Part shown: one piece after another, positions 58,270-61,152 of the stretch
Position numbering within the stretch: the first letter of the stretch is position 1
Layout: each line of letters opens with the position of its first letter
Virus record (IMG/VR): IMGVR_UViG_3300020473_000029
Span: 1 to 61,152 of that record
Direction: 5' to 3' (one strand)
From: a virus
Length of the DNA: 61,152 bases
Translations under genes and position numbers: made by a program
Notes under the pieces: model-generated
Database searches by the model: none
Seen by the model: only the letters and a program-made list of their open reading frames with translations
What the model was told of the DNA's origin: nothing

Positions 58270-59736
58270 ATGACACATTTGATTATATCAAAAAAGAATG
58301 AGGTTTATCTACAAATAAAAGCAGAACCTCACATTTATTATGAATTAGCAGATCAATTTACTTTTGAAGTACCTGGTGCGAAGTTCTCACCAGCATACAA
58401 AAAGAAATTTTGGGATGGTAAGATAAGACTATTTAATACCCAAACTAGAGAAATATATGTTGGGTTATTGGATAGAATAATGCAATTTTGTAGAGATCAC
58501 GAATATACTTCCGAATTTGTAGAAAGTAAATATTATGGTCTTCCTTTTGAAGTTAATGAAGGAATATCAAAAGAAGGTGTGAAAGATTATATGAATGCTA
58601 TTTGCAAATATTCCCCTCGTCAATATCAAGTTCAGGGAGTATACGACGCTCTAAGACATAATAGAAAGTTGTTGATATCCCCAACTGCATCAGGAAAGTC
58701 TCTGATGATATATTCGATTGTGAGATATTTTGTTGAGAACAAGAAAAATACTCTGATAGTCGTTCCGACGACTTCCCTAGTAGAGCAAATGTATAAAGAC
58801 TTTGCGGATTATGGTTGGGACGTTGGTTCATTTTGTCACAAGATATACGCAGGTAAAGAAAGAGAGACGGACTCTCAAGTCATTATTACTACTTGGCAAT
58901 CAATCTACAAACTCCCCAGAAAGTATTTTGAGAGATTCTCTGTTGTGGTTGGGGATGAGGCTCACCAGTTTAAATCAAAGTCACTAATATCTATAATGAC
59001 AAAACTTAGTGATGCCAAATATAGATTTGGATTTACTGGCACACTTGATGGAACCCAGACACATAAGTGGGTTCTTGAGGGATTATTTGGACCTTCCTAT
59101 AAAATTATTAAAACTGACGAGCTTATGAAGAAAGGTCATGTTGCGACGTTAGATATTAATGTACTTCTATTGAAACACTCACCGAATAAATTTGAAACAT
59201 TTGAGGATGAAGTTCAATATATTATTACTAATGATCGTAGAAATAATTTTATTAAAAATCTTGCTTTAGATTTAAAAGGTAATACTTTAATATTATTTGC
59301 TAGAGTAGAAAAACATGGAGAACCATTATATAATTTAATAAATAATAATAACATTATTGAAAATCGTCAAGTATTTTTTGTACATGGCGGTGTTGAAACC
59401 GAAGATAGAGAACAAATTCGTGATATTACCGAAAGGGAAAACAACGCAATTATAGTGGCATCTTATGGAACTTTCTCCACAGGAATTAACATTAAAAATC
59501 TTCATAACGTCATTTTTGCTTCACCTTCTAAATCAAGAATTAGGAACTTACAATCTATCGGAAGAGTCCTAAGAAAAGGTGATAACAAATCCAAAGCAAC
59601 CTTATATGACATTGCTGATGATATTAGTTATAAGTCCAGAAAAAATTACACTCTCAATCATTTAATTGAAAGAATCAAAGTTTATAATGAGGAAAATTTC
59701 AATTATGATATAGTTAATATACCTTTTAAAAACTAA
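58270..59736 (+). CDS. uvsW: UvsW RNA/DNA helicase (488 aa)
   Basis: SF2 motifs: Q-like PRQYQ (116-120), Walker A PTASGKS (138-144), DEAH (229-232), FTGTLD (255-260), and LQSIGRVLRKG motif VI near the C-terminus. The N-terminal 100 residues match the UvsW-specific domain. Length equals T4 UvsW (503 aa). It unwinds R-loops and branched DNA and shifts replication to the recombination-dependent mode late in infection, in keeping with the late box upstream. Confidence 0.95.
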   Translation: MTHLIISKKNEVYLQIKAEPHIYYELADQFTFEVPGAKFSPAYKKKFWDGKIRLFNTQTREIYVGLLDRIMQFCRDHEYTSEFVESKYYGLPFEVNEGISKEGVKDYMNAICKYSPRQYQVQGVYDALRHNRKLLISPTASGKSLMIYSIVRYFVENKKNTLIVVPTTSLVEQMYKDFADYGWDVGSFCHKIYAGKERETDSQVIITTWQSIYKLPRKYFERFSVVVGDEAHQFKSKSLISIMTKLSDAKYRFGFTGTLDGTQTHKWVLEGLFGPSYKIIKTDELMKKGHVATLDINVLLLKHSPNKFETFEDEVQYIITNDRRNNFIKNLALDLKGNTLILFARVEKHGEPLYNLINNNNIIENRQVFFVHGGVETEDREQIRDITERENNAIIVASYGTFSTGINIKNLHNVIFASPSKSRIRNLQSIGRVLRKGDNKSKATLYDIADDISYKSRKNYTLNHLIERIKVYNEENFNYDIVNIPFKN

Positions 59737-60158
59737 TGGTCGATGAATTTTACGCAACAATTAAATTAATAACTGGAGAAGAAATTTTTGGTTTGGTTTC
59801 TGTTGAAGAAGATACAGAAAATCCTATAATATTAATTACTCATCCAGTTACAATAAAAATGATTAATGCTATTGAAGGTTCTATGGTTAAATTAAATACT
59901 TGGTTAAATGTACCAGGAGATGACCCAGTTGTTATTAAATGGGATAAAGTTGTTACTATGACAGAAATTAAAGATAAAGCAATTATTTCAATATATAATA
60001 ATTACTTAGAAGATGAAAAATTTTATATAACTAAAGTTAGATCAGCAGATAATAACGTAAAAAATAAATTAACTGATAAGATGGGATATATATCAACTGT
60101 AAATGATGCCCGTAAGTATCTTGAAGGAATATATAAACAATCTACAAAGGATAGCTAA
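59736..60158 (+). CDS. Conserved protein with Sm/LSM-like N-terminus (140 aa)
   Basis: ATIKLITGEEIFGLVSVEED and NPIILITHPVTIKMI resemble the paired strands of Sm-like beta barrels; the C-terminal 50 residues are helical and basic. It follows uvsW with a one-base overlap, as I recall in other cyanophages. RNA binding would be a guess. Confidence 0.6.
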   Translation: MVDEFYATIKLITGEEIFGLVSVEEDTENPIILITHPVTIKMINAIEGSMVKLNTWLNVPGDDPVVIKWDKVVTMTEIKDKAIISIYNNYLEDEKFYITKVRSADNNVKNKLTDKMGYISTVNDARKYLEGIYKQSTKDS

Positions 60159-60207
60159 TAGATCCCCTTCAACCCTCACAAAGGTATTCTACTTATAGAT
60201 TAAGGTC

Positions 60208-60236
60208 TTGTCAAGCTCTTAAACTAGTGCTATAAT
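60208..60236 (+). promoter_or_regulatory. sigma70-type promoter for gp55
   Basis: TTGTCA (60208-60213), a 17-base spacer and TATAAT (60231-60236), 24 bases before the late sigma factor gene, fitting early or middle expression by the host enzyme. Confidence 0.75.
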
Positions 60237-60260
60237 AGATTCAACATTAAAAACAATGTT

Positions 60261-60740
60261 ATGGCAAAAAAGAAATCAGAACACTATGTAAATAATAAAG
60301 AATTGTTAGAAGCATTAATTGTTTATAGAGCAAAAGTTGCGGAAGCAGCAGAACTTGGAAAACCTAAACCTAGAATTACAAATTACATTGGTGAATGTTT
60401 TTTAAAGATTGCTACACATTTATCTTTTAAACCAAACTTTGTTAATTATATGTTTAGAGAAGATATGATATCTGATGGTATAGAAAATTGTGTGCAGTAT
60501 ATTCATAATTTTGATCCAGAGAAATCTAGAAATCCATTTGCATATTTTACACAGATTATTCATTATGCTTTCTTGAGAAGGATTCAAAAAGAGAAAAAAC
60601 AGTTAGAAATTAAAACAAAGATTATTGAACGATCAGGATTTGATGAAGTTATGGTCGTAGATGATACTGCTCTTTCTGGTGCTAGTTCTGATTATAACAC
60701 TATTAAAGATAACGTACAATATAAGTCTTCCAATAGATAA
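60261..60740 (+). CDS. 55: Late-transcription sigma factor gp55 (159 aa)
   Basis: The block YMFREDMISDGIENCVQYIH, then NFDPEKSRNPFAYFTQIIHY and AFLRRIQKEKKQLEIK is the sigma region-2-like core of T4 gp55. Length is below T4 gp55 (185 aa). It replaces host sigma70 on RNA polymerase and recognises the TATAAATA-type boxes seen throughout the structural block. Confidence 0.94.
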   Translation: MAKKKSEHYVNNKELLEALIVYRAKVAEAAELGKPKPRITNYIGECFLKIATHLSFKPNFVNYMFREDMISDGIENCVQYIHNFDPEKSRNPFAYFTQIIHYAFLRRIQKEKKQLEIKTKIIERSGFDEVMVVDDTALSGASSDYNTIKDNVQYKSSNR

Positions 60741-60742
60741 CA

Positions 60743-61129
60743 ATGGCAATTGATGACGATGTAAAAATTTCTATCAACCTTAACAAGTTGGTAGAGGCAA
60801 GGGCAAAACTCTTAACTCAGTACGAAGATTACTCAAAAGCAGTAGCAACTGGTGAGTATCTTGATGAAGAGGACATAGATAGAATCGCAGTCAAACTGAG
60901 AGAGACTATCACTTGGGATGCACTTTGGTTTATGGTAGATGGTGCAATACTAGATTATATGGGTTTAAAAAATCCAAACAAACCTAATTATGGTGAGAGA
61001 AGTATTGAAACCATTGAACTAACAATGGAGAAGGAAAAGAAAGAAAGAGAGAAGGAGTTTAAGAAGAATTTCAAGATGGTTAAATTAGAATCACCATCAT
61101 GGACAATTGAAGTTCCAGTACGTAAATAA
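60743..61129 (+). CDS. Conserved protein between gp55 and gp47 (128 aa)
   Basis: Begins MAIDDDVKISINLNKLVEAR; helical, with WDALWFMVDGAILDYMGL in the middle and a Lys/Glu-rich coil after it. I recall a similar gene at this place in cyanophages. Function unknown. The stop overlaps the gp47 start (TAATG). Confidence 0.65.
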   Translation: MAIDDDVKISINLNKLVEARAKLLTQYEDYSKAVATGEYLDEEDIDRIAVKLRETITWDALWFMVDGAILDYMGLKNPNKPNYGERSIETIELTMEKEKKEREKEFKKNFKMVKLESPSWTIEVPVRK

Positions 61130-61152
61130 TGAAAGTAGCAATAATAACTGAT
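61129..61152 (+). CDS. 47: Start of recombination endonuclease subunit gp47 (partial)
   Basis: Only MKVAIITD is inside the window. It fits the first strand of Mre11-type phosphoesterases, whose next residues would normally supply a metal-binding His, and gp47 is the expected gene after gp55 in cyanophages. Continues beyond the window. Confidence 0.65.

Noticed and set aside
1-61152. Photosynthesis or carbon-metabolism auxiliary genes such as psbA, hli or talC
   Set aside because: None of the readable proteins match; they may lie outside this window.

Overview
The window is 61 kb of an AT-rich genome of a T4-like marine myovirus, most likely a cyanophage (relatives on SAR11 bacteria cannot be excluded). 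The evidence is the block of T4-type genes in T4-like cyanophage order: gp25, gp6, a giant protein in the gp7 slot, gp8, a DUF4815-type structural protein, gp13, gp14, gp15, gp16, gp17, gp18, gp19, gp20, a gp67-like protein, gp21, gp22, gp23, a tail-tube-fold protein in the gp3 slot, UvsY, UvsW, the late sigma factor gp55 and the first codons of gp47. No photosynthesis gene was seen, so the host assignment is inference from gene order and from small protein families I recall from cyanophages.

Layout. (1) 1-5950 holds more than twenty very small, mostly acidic proteins in one direction. Most are joined by ATGA or TAATG stop/start overlaps. The block includes an HExxH metallopeptidase, a zinc-ribbon protein, tiny membrane peptides, a 2OG-Fe(II) oxygenase and a mannose-6-phosphate-isomerase-type cupin. 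(2) 5947-6978 is the only minus-strand gene, a GIY-YIG homing endonuclease. (3) 6979-7545 has no gene. It holds inverted repeats, two sigma70-type promoters and an array of a 13-bp repeat (ATCTCGACTAGAT), two copies of which sit in the loops of hairpins with different stem sequences. (4) 7546-11244 is an array of micro-gene cassettes. Each has a strong terminator, a -10-like box and one to three short genes, and the array ends with a ligase-fold nucleotidyltransferase. Its base and codon use differs from the late region. (5) 11245-11742 has no gene and carries a large inverted repeat and five copies of an AT-rich repeat. (6) 11743-13402 has small genes and a glycosyltransferase-like protein behind a consensus TTGACA-17-TATAAT promoter. 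(7) 13453-55731 is the morphogenesis block: baseplate wedge, giant fibre/baseplate proteins, neck, terminase, tail, portal, prohead core and capsid. Many transcription units are preceded by a T4-type late -10 box (TATAAATA, AATAAATA or CTAAATA). (8) 55831-61152 holds virion-associated small genes, a second 2OG oxygenase, recombination genes and gp55, which has its own sigma70-type promoter.

The parts suggest a two-step program. Host sigma70 would transcribe the small-gene blocks and gp55 from TTGACA/TATAAT promoters, and gp55 would then direct polymerase to the TATAAATA boxes of the structural block. The most unusual items are the 4,628-residue protein, a Gly-rich 'GxGY' module found in four different virion proteins, the promoter-bounded repeat/hairpin array at 7.2-7.5 kb, the cassette array with a shared terminator module, and compact promoter/terminator overlaps at 616-652 and 40972-41007.
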